DNA of 64,000 nt from Coccinella septempunctata (GCF_907165205.1 NC_058196.1:24160501-24224500), one strand, 5' to 3'. Shown: positions 36,221-47,604, counted from the stretch's first letter. Made by a program: numbers and translations. The notes: a model not told the origin generated them from the letters alone.

Positions 36221-37511
36221 CGAGGATATATTGAAAAATTCTTAGCCTACTATAGAAACAATAAACAAAATTTCAATGTCAAAATATTTTATTACTCAAC
36301 AAATTCTCCTCCTAATTGGATATATTCATAACAGCTAACCGGCAACGTCTCTAAACCTTTCAAAAAATATGTTTCTTCTTGCTCTGCAAACCAGACCTCC
36401 ACAGCTTTTATTACCTCATCGTTGGAAGAAAATTCCCGACCTCTCAAACTTTTTTTCAGTTGAGGAAAGAGATGATAGTCGGATGGAGCCAAATCTGGTG
36501 AATAAGGGGTTCTAGTAATTCAAACCCTAAATCATGAGTTTTTGCGTGGCAACATGAGATTTGTGTGCATCAGGGATGTTGTCCTGCAAAAACAAAACAC
36601 TTTTGGATAGCCTTCCGCGTCTTTTCCCTTTAATTTTTTCCCTTAGAGTGGTCAGTAATGTCGAATAGTAATCGACGGTTATTGTTGTACCCTCATTCAA
36701 AACATCAATCATGATTACTCCATGGCAATCCCAAAAAACCGAAGCAAGAACTTTTCCAGCAGATTTTTGGACACGAAACTTCTTAGGTCTTGGAGAACCA
36801 GAGTGTCGCCATTCCATCGATTGTTGCTTTGTTTCTGGATCGTAGAAATGTACCCAAGTCTCATCCATAGTTACAATTCTGTTTAAGAAGTCTACATCGT
36901 TTTTAAATCGAGCACAGATCGAACGCGATACTTCTACCCTTGCACGCTTTTGGTCAACATTCAAACATTTGGAGATCCATTTTTCAGCAAGTTTTCTCAT
37001 GTCCGAATTGACGTGAACTATATGATGGTCGCGTTCGTATGAAATATTCAGTGCTACAGATATCCGTTTTAGCCCAATTCGACGGTCTGATAAAATCATG
37101 TCATGAGCTGCATCGATATTTTCGTGGACTGACACAGAAACTTGGCTTCCCGATCGGTCATCTTCTTCAATGGAATATTTACCTCTTTTGAAGCTTGCAG
37201 TCCAATTTTTCACGGTGTCGTACGGAGGATATTGATCACCAAGGGTATTAAGCATATCTTCGTAAATCTGCTCAACCCTCAACCCTTTTAAATACAGGTA
37301 CTTGATGATGGCTCAATATTTCAATTTTTCGATTTTCACAATTTCAGTGGAAATCTTCTTTCTTTTAATTTATTGCGTAAGTCTGGTTTACTTTTTTGAC
37401 CTCAAACTTCACACTGACACTTCTAATGAGTTATTGTTCGTTGCTATGGTAACGCAATATTTTTTTATGCATGGAACTGGTCTAGGCTGACTAGATATCA
37501 ATACATCCTCG
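36221..37511 (-). mobile_element. Full-length mariner element, copy 1 (1,291 bp)
   Basis: The element is bounded by TA on both sides (36219-36220 and 37512-37513). The terminal inverted repeats start CGAGGATATATTG (low end) and CGAGGATGTATTG (high end, minus strand). They share a later AGCCTA word. The length is normal for mariner. The minus strand encodes the transposase, listed separately. A second, truncated copy lies at 59893-60793 in the opposite orientation. Confidence 0.93.
36292..37372 (-). pseudogene. Mariner transposase (DD34D), inactivated
   Basis: Cut-and-paste transposase read on the minus strand inside the mariner element. The N-terminus (STEIVKIEKLKY) runs into a TGA, then AIIKYLYLKGLRVEQIYEDM and the paired helix-turn-helix region follow. 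First catalytic Asp: TMDETWVHFYDPETKQQS. Second Asp: VLFLQDNIPDAHKS. A frameshift near 36525-36535 follows. The third Asp is in PYSPDLAPSDYHLFPQLKK, and the frame ends in YIQLGGEFVE. All three catalytic acids survive, but the early stop and the frameshift make it a pseudogene. It contains no intron. The main open block is 36527-37282 and the C-terminal block 36292-36492. Confidence 0.92.
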
Positions 37512-37589
37512 TATATTCTTCTCATTACTTCTTCCAAAACACTTCTGGTGAAGTAGCAGAGTCCCCTGCTGCAGTGAACGTTCCTGGCG

Positions 37590-37970
37590 GACAAGTGTCA
37601 AAGCGAGTACGGCATATTTAACTCGTAATTAATATCAACTAATAAGTAATTGATTGGTAATTGAGAAGTTAGTGCGGTGGGCCAGCGGCAGAATCTTGAT
37701 TCAGCCGTGCCCGCTGGTCGGATATGACATTATCGGCCGACTCCGAACCCGGTTTGCGGATCGATATTCGATAAACTCGTTGATAGTTTAGCGTACACTA
37801 CGAACTCCGGCCGCCGTAGGGCCAAATCTATATGCTGGTGGGTAACAGCGGTGTAGCTGTCTGGTCAGCGAGTTTGACAGCTGAGTTCGATATCCAATTT
37901 CGGATGAATTTGGTTGATTCCGGCATGAACCGATTTACCGGCGCCGTTTCGCATTTAGAAAATTGCTTCT
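37590..37970. promoter_or_regulatory. CpG-rich island, function unknown
   Basis: A sharp rise in GC and CpG (GTGCGGTGGGCCAGCGGC, GGCCGCCGTAGGGCC) follows directly after the mariner insertion. No convincing ORF or splice site. It could be a promoter or 5' UTR exon, or a GC-rich repeat. Confidence 0.3.
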
Positions 37971-37974
37971 AACA

Positions 37975-39105
37975 ATCATAATTTCAATCGTCATGTGGTT
38001 ATGGGCCCAGGACGAAAGTAAAATTGTTTTAATGGAAAATGAAATATCGAAAATGGCCAAAATGGAATGTCAAACAGAAAGTTGGGTTGAAAGGAATTGA
38101 AATCCGTAGAGTCGTTCCTTATTGGAGAAGAAAGCTAACACAAGAAGTTCAAAAAAGAATGGTCCTTTGGTTGCATCTGATGTAGACAAGAAACGTCCTT
38201 GCATACTTTTCAGCTGTCGTTTGTCAAATAATAGAGGCTCTTAATATCAGAGCAATTCAAAATGCAACCCTCGATAGGAAAACCCTTCAAAAGTTCTGAC
38301 CAAATTATTGAATGAGGGCTATTTGAAATCGTCCAATTCTATCGAACCCAGTACATGAAATTGAAATATGCCGGCTATCGAATTCCAAACGTCCAGCAGT
38401 AATGAAGGGAAAATCAAAAAGAAAAGTCCTCGAATTCATTTCAGGATTATTGGAAAGAGAATTCGTCAGAATTCATTTCGCGCAGGCCGGCATATCAAAG
38501 CCAGATCAGGAAAACATTAGCCACGGTTTGTTCAATTGAAAAATGTGATAGAGCACCATGCAATGGTTTTGTGGGTAACCGAAAACTGCTGAATTACATC
38601 GAAAGTTTGCGAACCGAACGAAGTTTTGGTGTCGTGGAACAGATGAAAACGGTTTAGGTGTGGATGGTGAGAACGGGAATGGGTTAGAATTAGATCCATT
38701 AGATAATATTTAGGGTGAGGTATCTGTTGATACTCTTTAGTTAGATTGACTGCATAATGGCATTTTCTGAGTTGAGATTTTAAGTTTTCGTTTTCCTCAA
38801 AAGGGATCTAGATCGAATTCCGAATAAAAATCGCCCTTTCCTCAACAATTATGTGGTTTGCACTATCACAGATCACAAAAATTGAAATTAGTGAGTAAGT
38901 TAAGCTTCATCATCTGCTGGGGATCGGAAATTGCTGTGTTCTAGGACTACCATCCTAATTACCAGCTAATTTCGAAGCATCTTCGAGGTCTATCTGAAGG
39001 CTTAACCAGGTTGGTTCATTCGAAGACATAGGAGTTCAGTGCTTTCATTAATTCAATGCTGTATCCTCTTACCGAGAAAAAATTTGCAAAAAGTCTCAAA
39101 AACAA
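37975..39105. other. No gene recognised
   Basis: Fragmented short frames only. Some plus-strand words (for example GAATTCATTTCAGGATTATT) occur near splice-like signals, but I cannot assemble a protein. Confidence 0.35.
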
Positions 39106-39109
39106 AACT

Positions 39110-40450
39110 ATCGGTGAGATGAAACTTATAATTTCTTAGGAATACTTGCGACTGTGTGCCCTCCTGTGACTGAAGTGACCCAACCGTGAACTACAGATCC
39201 TTCCACACTCTGGGCATGGATAGTCACCAACCAGGTTGTTGCATTTGTTCAAACTGTTTAAATCTGAATCGGGCCCTCGTTACTTGAGTCTCAATTGTTG
39301 TACAACTCGCGCGTTGTAAGACTTCTGCATTCGAAACTTTGTGGAACAATCTGATGTGCATTATTTGTCTTAGATGACGTTGAGTTTGTTCAGGCTGTTT
39401 ATTAATATGTCGCCTATAGGGCGTCCAGCTTTCGCTTCCGTAAAGAAGCGTTGGGAGGACGACTGCTTTGTAAACAGCTGTCTTGGTCTTAAGATTTAGA
39501 TTGAGGTCGTGATTTTGAAACCCTCTGTCCTTTTAGCTTCCAGAATGCCCGTGATGCCGAATTGATACGGTTGTGTATTTCCGTATCCAGTTTAGCCCTA
39601 GTATTTATGAAGCTTCCCAAGTATTTATGAAGATTCCTGAGTATTTGAACTGCTCGACCTTTTCTAGAGTTTCATTCTCCAGGCTGATATCTTTGAAGGC
39701 TTTCTGACAGACTTACCAGGATTTTGGTTTTGTCAATATTGTGTTTAAGGCCTAAAGCTTCGTATATATGTTTACACGTGTCCAACATTATCTGTAGATC
39801 CTCTGAGCTGCTAGCGATAAGTGCCCAGTCGTCTGCATATTGAAGTTCCGTGATAAACTTCGTACGGGATTTTGCTCTGAGGCGCTCTAGGTTACAGGCC
39901 TCCATCAAATCTGAATCTTATTCCAACACCTCTTACAGACATACTCATATCAGAAATAATCGAGACAGCTATTGCCAAAATATTGAACAGTAAAGGCGCT
40001 AACACGCAGACTTGTTTTATTCCAGAATTGGTCAAGAAATAGTCGGTTGTAGAGCCATTATGCTGTATTCTAGCGGTGTTGTTGGTATGGAGGCTTCTAC
40101 ACACTGCTAAGAATTTTTCGGGTACTCCAAGGCGTCCCATGATTTTCCATATTGCTCTCCGATTCACTGAGTCGAAAGCCTTACTTAAATCGATATAGAC
40201 TGTATAGATCCTTGATTGTTGTTCGCGGGCCTTCTCTTGCAGCTGTCGCAGTGTAAAAATTAGGTCCACCCTACCTCGATTTGGTCGAAAGCCTTACTGG
40301 GATTCAGGTAACAGCTTTTCTAAGAGTGGAATCAGACCATTAGCCATAATCTTCAATGGAATTTTACCAGCCACACTAAGCAACGATATGCTCCTTTAAT
40401 TGTTGCAATTTAGGTATCGCCTTGTTCTTATAGAGGTTGATAACTAAAGC
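39110..40450 (-). mobile_element. Non-LTR retrotransposon with RT and C-terminal zinc finger, 5'-truncated and frameshifted
   Basis: Minus-strand translation gives, in order: a finger-palm block with DLIFTLRQLQEKAREQQ; the catalytic A box YTVYIDLSKAFDSV (40269-39892 frame); GIKQVCVLAPLLFNI, where a Gly is expected in place of the first Val; then, after a frame change, the YADD box ITELQYADDWALIASS (39672-39908 frame). Next come thumb-type GLKHNIDKTKILVSLSESLQ and LGSFINTRAKLDTEIHNRIN. Near 39240-39130 a zinc-finger-like C-terminus reads YPCPECGRICSSRLGHFSHR then RAH. Endonuclease and 5' parts are missing. The clade is uncertain. Confidence 0.9.
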
Positions 40451-40454
40451 GTCT

Positions 40455-41545
40455 CTGAAGTCTTGTGGCACATCTCTTTGTTCCTAGATTTTGCTGAATA
40501 GTGTGAATAGGAGACTATGGGCTTTGATAGCAGCTTGACTAGCAGAATGGATCACTATGTCACATCCTTGATAGTTTCTTTCCAGGTTTATGTCTATGCA
40601 TATTTAGATTGCAAGTATTTCTTCTTCCTAAAAATACACGAGCAGGAGCCTAACATTCTTGGATGAACATCTATCTTCATTGTTCTTGTGTGTTAGGTCA
40701 AATCCTAACTTTTTTGGCTGGTAAAATAAGTTTTTGTCATTGAAATATCCAGTAGATTTCGAATACCTACCTAGGTAAAACCCTCGTAAGTGCCATACCT
40801 ACAAGGGTCACTTGTACCTCAGGTATTATCTCAACAGGACGTAATACCTAATATAATCTTTTTTCAATACTTATATCTTCGAATAACCCATACATATCAG
40901 ATTTATACACCGAATGGTAGCTCTTGAACGGAATAAAACCCCCACATTTTTCAATACGGATATCCACAGCAGAATTATCCGACTCTACGAAAGAACGCTT
41001 ATTCTCCGTAGTGAATGGATAAGGACGTTGGATAAATTCCTTCCGCGGCAAGGCGATTTTTCTCCTACAGACCGGCAAAATCACTGATAGATGGGTCCGT
41101 GCCGAAAGGGCCGAAAACGACCCCGAAGTAGGTCAATTCGCGTCGTCCGAAACCGTCACGAAGTTCAGTTTTCCCCTATATGTTCCCCGTTCGATCGGGG
41201 GTTATCCCGTGTTATCTCTTGCGCGAAGAAATTGATGATGGGTATGTGTGTGTATGGTATGCGGTTATTCTCCGATAAGCGCTGCTCATTCCGATTTTCC
41301 TTGTGGATTGTTTGCTATGGGATTGATGGTTGTTTCGATGCAATAGATGATTTTCTGATCGATCGCGATATTCCTGGACTATTGCTTAGCATTTTCATGG
41401 CCATACTGTAATATGCATGATACTTAGGTTTACACGATTAGGCTGCATACCCTCTGGTCGCTTTCAAGCTCCTCTGGGAGCTGGCGCTTGTTTACAAGAT
41501 AGTAAGTAGATCTACCTGCTAAATGGGCCACAGAAATGAAAGAGT
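40455..41545. other. No gene assigned; CpG-richer patch at 40960-41400
   Basis: A 78-codon minus frame (40848-41084) and a 106-codon plus frame (41091-41411) lie head to head around a CpG-rich centre at about 41050-41230. Neither matches a family I know. Divergent open frames across a CpG-rich point could mark a promoter, but nothing proves it. Confidence 0.3.
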
Positions 41546-41546
41546 T

Positions 41547-41672
41547 TATACAGGGTGAGTCTTTCTTTGACTCGAACAATATACAGTAGATTCTTGAGGT
41601 CAAAAGAAACACTTTTTACCTATACCATTTTTTTCCGATTCGGCGCTGATGAAAAGATATACAGCGGGTTTT
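41547..41672. mobile_element. Family B element, copy 2, left part (interrupted)
   Basis: The left end TATACAGGGTGAGTCTTTC is followed by AGATTCTTGAGGTCAAAAGA and GATTCGGCGCTGATGAAAAG, as in copies 3 and 4. The family sequence stops where a small MITE begins, and resumes at about 42905. Confidence 0.78.
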
Positions 41673-41674
41673 AT

Positions 41675-41851
41675 AAAGCGGCCTATAGACGGGCAACCTA
41701 GTTGACAACTTTGTTGTCAACACGACGTGTTGACAACCAAGTTGAACGTCTGTGGACCGGTTGGTGGTTGATATTCCTTCAACCTCGTTTGGTTTACGAG
41801 CTCGTTGACAACATAGTTGTCAACTAAGTTGCTCGTCTGTGGGCCGCTTAA
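41675..41851. mobile_element. Short MITE with ~45-bp nested inverted repeats
   Basis: The left arm GCGGCCTATAGACGGGCAAC and right arm (on plus) GCTCGTCTGTGGGCCGC are inverted copies. Further in, AGTTGACAACTTTGTTGTCA faces GACAACATAGTTGTCAACTA. Each arm holds its own small palindrome (TTGACAAC-TTTGTTGTCAA), so the element can fold into a branched structure. About 177 bp and no coding capacity. The target duplication is unclear. Confidence 0.82.
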
Positions 41852-42084
41852 AACCTTGATTGTCCGATCAACGATTTGACAGTTACTCGATTTCATGAAC
41901 GAAATCACTGAAACCTTCTCATTTCTTCTAATATTGAAGATGTAGCAATTGAGAATAATTGAATGGATATATGAACATCATATGTCGATTAAAATTCAAT
42001 CTGGGAGGATTCTGCCATTTGCAACAACCAAATTTATTGAACGTAATTCCTTAAGTTAATGGCCTTTCAGAAAAAAAAAGAAGA

Positions 42085-42490
42085 ATCGGTTTCAAATTCA
42101 ACATGAGCACTGTTTTTGAAGCACGAAATGATTTGAGATTCATATTAACAAAAACTAAACCTTTGAACGAAAAACAAAAATCAAAAATTGTATTCACAAC
42201 ATTCCCTGTATTTGTGGTAAAACTTATACAGGTGAAACGTCTAGACCTCTAGAAACAAAAAAACGGGAACATAAAAATAATTTTAAAATAGAGAAATTAA
42301 TAGATCGCAGATCATGTTTGTTCTAATACAGGAGACCACATGATGGATTGAAATGACACAAAAATTTTAATGATGAAGCCGGACCATTAAAAACGAAAGA
42401 TTAAAGAGTCTACGTGTATTTCATTAGATCAAAATAATAATTTGGCAAATTGTTCGGTAGGAATAGATCATATATGGATTAATTTACTGA
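42085..42490 (+). pseudogene. Penelope-like element, GIY-YIG endonuclease remnant
   Basis: The plus strand first reads FKFNMSTVFEARNDL and TKTKPLNEKQKSKI. After a frame change it reads CIHNIPCICGKTYTGETSRP followed by LETKKREH. The CxCGKxYxGET-RPL-EH series is the signature of the C-terminal GIY-YIG nuclease of Penelope-like retroelements. Further on, DHMMD and NDTKIL, then NNLANCSVGIDHIWINLL, fit the known order. Stops interrupt it. The reverse transcriptase part was not found upstream. Confidence 0.8.
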
Positions 42491-42904
42491 AGAAGGAACT
42501 GTCATCCGGTAATTTCAAAGATAAATGAATCAACGTTTCTATGTAGTCTCTGTTTCCATGTATTGAAAATTAATGTCGAACAAAAGATACAATTCCGAAG
42601 CTTTTCGAAAATTGATTTTCGTCTGATGAAGGAGTTCTTCATTTTCTGTTTATTGTCAGGCAACAATTTTTTCTAGTTGATTTGCTCCTGACAAATTAGT
42701 GCAAGAATTTACGCAGGAGCAAATTGTTTATTTCAATTTTTCTATTGATTTTGTTCCAAGGATTGGGAGAAATATGAACATCATAATTTGATGCGAGAAT
42801 GATATTCTGAATAATCATGGCTGAATTATGGATTGAAAACGAATTGACGTCTATTCGTCAATCAAGCGTTGATTCCCTGATCAAGCATTATGAAACCCGA
42901 AGTT

Positions 42905-43115
42905 AGCCATTTAAGATTTTCATAATGAGCTGTGCCACCCTAGAAAAACAAAATTATCTTCAGAATAACTATCTAAATCCTGATACTATACATCTCTGGA
43001 TCTTTTGAAAACAGTTGTATTGAGCCAAAAAGTATCCGATGTTTCAAATTCCACATATTATTATACTCTTTAATTTTAGACTATAAAATTTTTCGAAAAC
43101 GGCGCACTATACGGG
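42905..43115. mobile_element. Family B element, copy 2, inner part
   Basis: GATTTTCATAATGAGCTGTG, then AACAAAATTATCTTCAGAAT, then the TCTGGATCTTTTGAAAACAG and GAAAACGGCGCACTATACG words follow the order of copies 3 and 4. The matching right terminal repeat is not visible. About 1.2 kb of foreign sequence (the MITE and the Penelope-like fragment) separates it from the left part. Confidence 0.7.
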
Positions 43116-43622
43116 AAAATTTTGTTCGGTGCACTTCATTCTGCTAGGTTTTTCATCCCATTCACTGGATCCAAAATAAAAAGTCAAATGAATGTCTTTG
43201 GAAAACCTGGCTATCCTGTGGAATTGCGAATAGAAAAAAAAATTGCTAAAATATCAATAATCATGTCTGTAATCTCCAAGCACATCGAAAGTTCTCCCTA
43301 TGCATCCTGCGTCACAAAAAAGGAGAGTGTTAGTTAACTAATATCAAAATCTACTGAAGCCCTTTTAGTAGTTGTAGGAAGAATGACGCAACTACCCGTA
43401 ATATAATGGCATACGTTTCTGAATATCGCGGATAATGATGTACAAATCGAAACTAGTGATTGCTACGTGTTCACAATCAGGCCTTACAAACAACTCATAA
43501 AATGGTTAACGCCTTAAAGAGTTAGGTAGGTGAATAATGAACGGAATCAATTTAGTTACGTAACACATGCTGAAATCAAATCAACATATGTTACGATCTG
43601 AATCGATCTATCAAACCACCCA

Positions 43623-44080
43623 CACTCAAATATAAGATGCTAACCATGGTTTCGGTATCATTTGACTTCATCAGAGCAGAACAACTTTCATCGCGACGAA
43701 TGGCCCTTTCATTTGATGTAGTAGTCGGTACGGTGAACACACCGTACTGTCATCAGGATACGAGGTACTGTAATGGATTCGAACGTTTCATCTCTCTCTC
43801 TCTCTCTCTCAGCTGGATTACCACAAGATAGGTAGGGGTCCTGCAATACGAGAACTTGAACAAAATGGATATCTACAGCTCTCTTCGCTTTGAGAGTTGA
43901 GGAAGTGGATGGAGTTTTAGTTCTTTCCCTGTTAGGTAGATGACCGTAGGGTGTATTCCCTCACCGTACCGACTACTTATCTTTGTTCAATTTTCGTCGA
44001 GGTGAGAGTAGTGTTGTTGTGACATTGTCAAATGGACCGAACCCATAGTCAGCATCTACTTTTGCTTGGTGGTATTCAGA
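43623..44080. mobile_element. Inverted-repeat element, family C, complete copy
   Basis: The left end AGATGCTAACCATGGTTTCG with TCATTTGACTTCATCAGAG is mirrored at the right end by CATAGTCAGCATCTAC and ATTGTCAAATGGACCGAAC. Inner arms TAGTCGGTACGGTGAACACA (43723) and CCTCACCGTACCGACTA (43962) pair as well, giving TIRs of about 120-150 bp. A (TC)10 microsatellite lies inside. Single arms occur at 22330, 50225 and 51462. Confidence 0.72.
43791..43810. repeat. (TC)10 microsatellite
   Basis: A perfect dinucleotide run inside the family C element. Confidence 0.95.
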
Positions 44081-44149
44081 TTCTGTGACCAGATATTAAG
44101 CTGCGTCTGGACTTTCAAGGACTGCTTGGATGGACCCTGTTAACAATTA

Positions 44150-44556
44150 TACTCCATTCAAGAATGATTGACATCTCGGATGGCTATGGAAAATCGAATT
44201 TAAGTTGGTAATAGCTCATAAGTTGAGATTTTGTTTTGCGGAATTCGGGTTGGTATTGTGAATTAACAGTGATCTGTAGCCATATTATGTGTGAATCTAT
44301 GCACTAACCGACAACAATTTGAATTTTGTACAAAGTGGAAACATTAAATGTTTCAATTCTGAATGCTGATTAATATGCTCTGAATTCAAATATTTCTTTT
44401 TTTGAGATACTTGTCTAAGTTGTCTAGGTTATATTTGCATATACCTGTTCTGTGAGTGAAACTGCAGAAATTATTGAAGGTATTTTGTGATCAGATATTA
44501 AGCTGCGTCTGGATTTTCAAGACCTACTGGGATGTCAATCATTCTTGAATGGACTA
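44150..44556. mobile_element. MITE with TA target, family D, copy 1 (~407 bp)
   Basis: The ends TACTCCATTCAAGAATGATT and AATCATTCTTGAATGGACTA are perfect inverted repeats except for one base. GACATC/GATGTC continue the match inward. The inside includes AGATATTAAGCTGCGTCTGG. A partial copy of that inner block sits just outside the left end at 44091-44137. Copy 2 lies at 53050-53475 in opposite orientation. Confidence 0.85.
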
Positions 44557-44686
44557 TACACAAATTATATAGAGGTAGAAGGATCACAAAACAATTAAAA
44601 ATTGGCGAGAAACCCTCACCAACACCTGCCAATTCTGGAAATGTTTCTTGGTAAAGAAAAACAATCCGAATGGAATTCCAATGTCA

Positions 44687-44710
44687 ACACACACACACAC
44701 ACACACACAC
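44687..44710. repeat. (AC)12 microsatellite
   Basis: A perfect AC dinucleotide run. Confidence 0.95.
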
Positions 44711-44719
44711 AATCTCCAG

Positions 44720-45735
44720 CTGCTTGACCTTTTCCTGAAATGACAACCTCAGGCGATATTTCGTCTGGCGGATCTTCCAATAGTTGCCGTGATAAAAGTT
44801 GTTTTCGAACAAGAAGCTCATTCGAAGGGGCGGAAAACGACACAAAGTCATAAAGGCCAAATGTTACTTTGTTATTTCAGAAGTTGAGGCTGTGGAAGAT
44901 CGATAGAACGGGCCTGATTCGCTCGAAAGGTACACGTTGAAACTTTTCTGCAGGTGACTGGATGGATTGCTTTTCCGGGCGAGTTTCTGGAGATACGAAT
45001 TGAATGAAATGATTCGGTGGTATGGATCTGTTCATACGCACAAGCAGAATTCGCTTCTCAGAGTATTACCGCCAGGCAGTATTTGGATAAACGAAAAACT
45101 GATACTTCACTAGTTCTCTTTTAGTGACGGCAAGAATCAAAAACGCCTTGAGGCAGGATTTTCATAATATTTTATTGTTGCTTCGCAGTTAGCTTTGAAT
45201 TTCTCAGTGCTGCTTCTTGAACTAAATTTCTAGGGGGAAAGACTAACTGAATGTGGGGTGTTGCCAAAACACTTGAACGATAAGTAGAACTTACGAATAT
45301 TACAATACTTTCCACTTTCGTCGAAAAGATGGCAGCTTTTAACTAACGTCTTTTTTTCAATTTCACAAGGATTCGAATTGTAGCCAATGGCGAAACTTTT
45401 CGAGAAATTGTTTCATGTGGAAATTCATGGAAGGGATAATTTCACCTCGGAAAGTTATCTGCATGAATAAATATTTGTTCCTCAATGAAAATTTTTTTTT
45501 CCGTTGACGAATAAGAATAATTCTGACATTCCGAGATGACGAACTGATTGAATTGAATTATAATGAAAACCCCATATACATTAGTGGTTTCTGACGTAAG
45601 ATATCAATTTTCTCAGTTTGAACTGACCATTCATTCATTGCCAAGGCACTGATGGGGGCTGGTAGATTCGAAGGGCTCTTTGTGTTCTTCAGGTTTTGAG
45701 ATGTATGCACTTTCAGCCGTGTGGAAAGCGTCTCC
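44720..45735. other. No gene recognised
   Basis: AT-rich DNA without supported coding or repeat features. Confidence 0.35.
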
Positions 45736-45739
45736 AGGT

Positions 45740-46330
45740 TCTCAAGTCAGGTGTACACACTTAAGCTTGTCAGATTAAGATACTGTATATGCCCTACGTG
45801 TCCCTGATAATAAATTCATGTTAATCTGATAGTTTGCGCGGTGAGGCTGGCTGTACGAAAGAGTTGAAAACGGTTAAAAAAATTTATGGTTGATCTAGGT
45901 GCTGCAGACGTGTCAACTCATTAATCTGACAATAATCAGGGGGGTGTTCTCAATCTGACAGTTTGAAGATCATAACAAGGCATTTTCTTAAAGATATTTC
46001 CCTTCCTGTACCTCTGCTCGTTTCTGTATTCATTATGAAAGTTGTAGATGATGAAATTCTATACAACTTTTGTCTGAAACAATTTACCATACCTTTAACC
46101 GTTTTTGAGCTAGAGGGTGATAAGAGCGAGGAGCTTAGCCACACATGCGAAAGGCCAAGGTCATTGTAGAAACCCAGTCTAAGGTACATTTATCGCCATA
46201 TATCTCAGAAACGTTCGAACGTAGAAAAAATTGCTTCGGCCAAAATTTGTAGAAAATGTTATGCTCTTGAATTTTTATAATGAATGCGAAAACAATTTGA
46301 ATCCCAGGAGAGGAGATAATTAAAAAAAAA
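45740..46330. repeat. Family G modular repeat, copy 5 (inverted relative to copy 1)
   Basis: It begins GTGTACACACTTAAGCTTGT then CAGATTAAG. The part at 45755-45880 is an inverted copy of 16530-16620. CTCATTAATCTGACAATAAT followed by CAGGGGGGTGTTCTC mirrors the CCCCCTGATTAGTG block of copies 1 and 4. The right part carries the GTTCGAACGTAGA / AAATTTGTAGAAAATG module of copy 2. Confidence 0.75.
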
Positions 46331-46334
46331 ACTT

Positions 46335-47440
46335 GCAAACAAGAGCTAGCTCCTAAGTAGTATATATAAGTTGCAAGCCTGACTTGCTTGACTAAAACGT
46401 ATGTTTTAGTCTTCGCTTTATTTCTCAGCCTTCTAATTAAAACCTGGAAAAAATTGTTATAAAATCTGAAGGACTAGTCGTTTGAAAAACACTTAACACG
46501 ACAATTCCACAATTTCACTGAAAAGTTTCTATACCGTACGAACAAAAGTAAAGCATTATTGTTCAAAGTCGTAGCTTTCATCATTTCTCATCTTTTCGAG
46601 CACAGCGAAACGATTAAGGGTTTTCCCCATGAGATTTCCCTCTTCTAAACTCCTTTAGTCGTGATAGCGTTGTAAGACTTCCGCGTATAATTTCCTGGGT
46701 TAAAATCCGGTCTAAGGGGTGTATAGTGAATAATAGTATACGATCCGAGTAATATTGCTAGGGTTTTGAATCATAGGTGCCATATACTCCAAGCGCATTT
46801 CATCATTGTTATGCAGAACGCCTCTCGAACTTAATGGAAACCAGAATGCTATTCCAAGTTAATTTTGTACGTATATCTCAAGTTGGTGAAGGCTTTTTTG
46901 CTCGCTTCTCGCTTCTGCATCGATTGTATTTTGTTTCATAAAAAATTTATTCAGGAAGTCTATCAAATGGACCACATTCCCTGATATAAGATCTGTTCCA
47001 ATCTAGAGAAGATGATTTTATTCGAATAGAATATTGGACAATAATTTCTCCGGATGATTTTATTTTAGTCTTCAAACATTAACAACGCTACATCAAGTTT
47101 TAATTTCTCCTAATCAAATACATAATGAGCTGGTTTTAGAAGCTTTATAGGATGAATTTATTGAAATGTAAGCCCAACCAAAAATATTTAATTGATTGAA
47201 ACAATTAGGGTTGATGTGTTTTAGTTGGGACTTTCTGTAGATTGTCCTAATGAGGTAAATTGTAAATTTTACACGACAAATTATATGACTTGAAAATCGC
47301 AAGTCCTGGTAAAACAAGCTTAAAAGTGTGTAACATAATTATCGGATTAGGGAGATTATCCCCTAGTTATCGGTAGAAAAGATGATGATTGAATTAACGT
47401 AACGTAGTGCTTCAAAATTTCAGTCATGCAAATCATCGTT
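46335..47440. other. No gene recognised
   Basis: AT-rich. A short perfect hairpin GACTAAAACGTATGTTTTAG lies near 46390. No other structure was recognised. Confidence 0.35.
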
Positions 47441-47444
47441 ACAC

Positions 47445-47604
47445 GAAGAAAAGATCTGTCTTAAAAAAAAATATCTAATCTTTCATTATATCGGAAGTTC
47501 GACTCTAACACAATCAATATAAAAGAAGAAGAAAAGATCTGTCTTAAAAAAAAATATCTAATCTTTCATTATATCGGAAGTTCGACTCTAACACAATCAA
47601 TATA
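47445..47604. repeat. Perfect 83-bp-period direct duplication
   Basis: The unit starting GAAGAAAAGATCTGTCTTAA at 47445 is repeated from 47528, through CACAATCAATATA, with no visible difference over about 77 bp. It is a recent tandem duplication or an assembly duplication. Confidence 0.92.
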
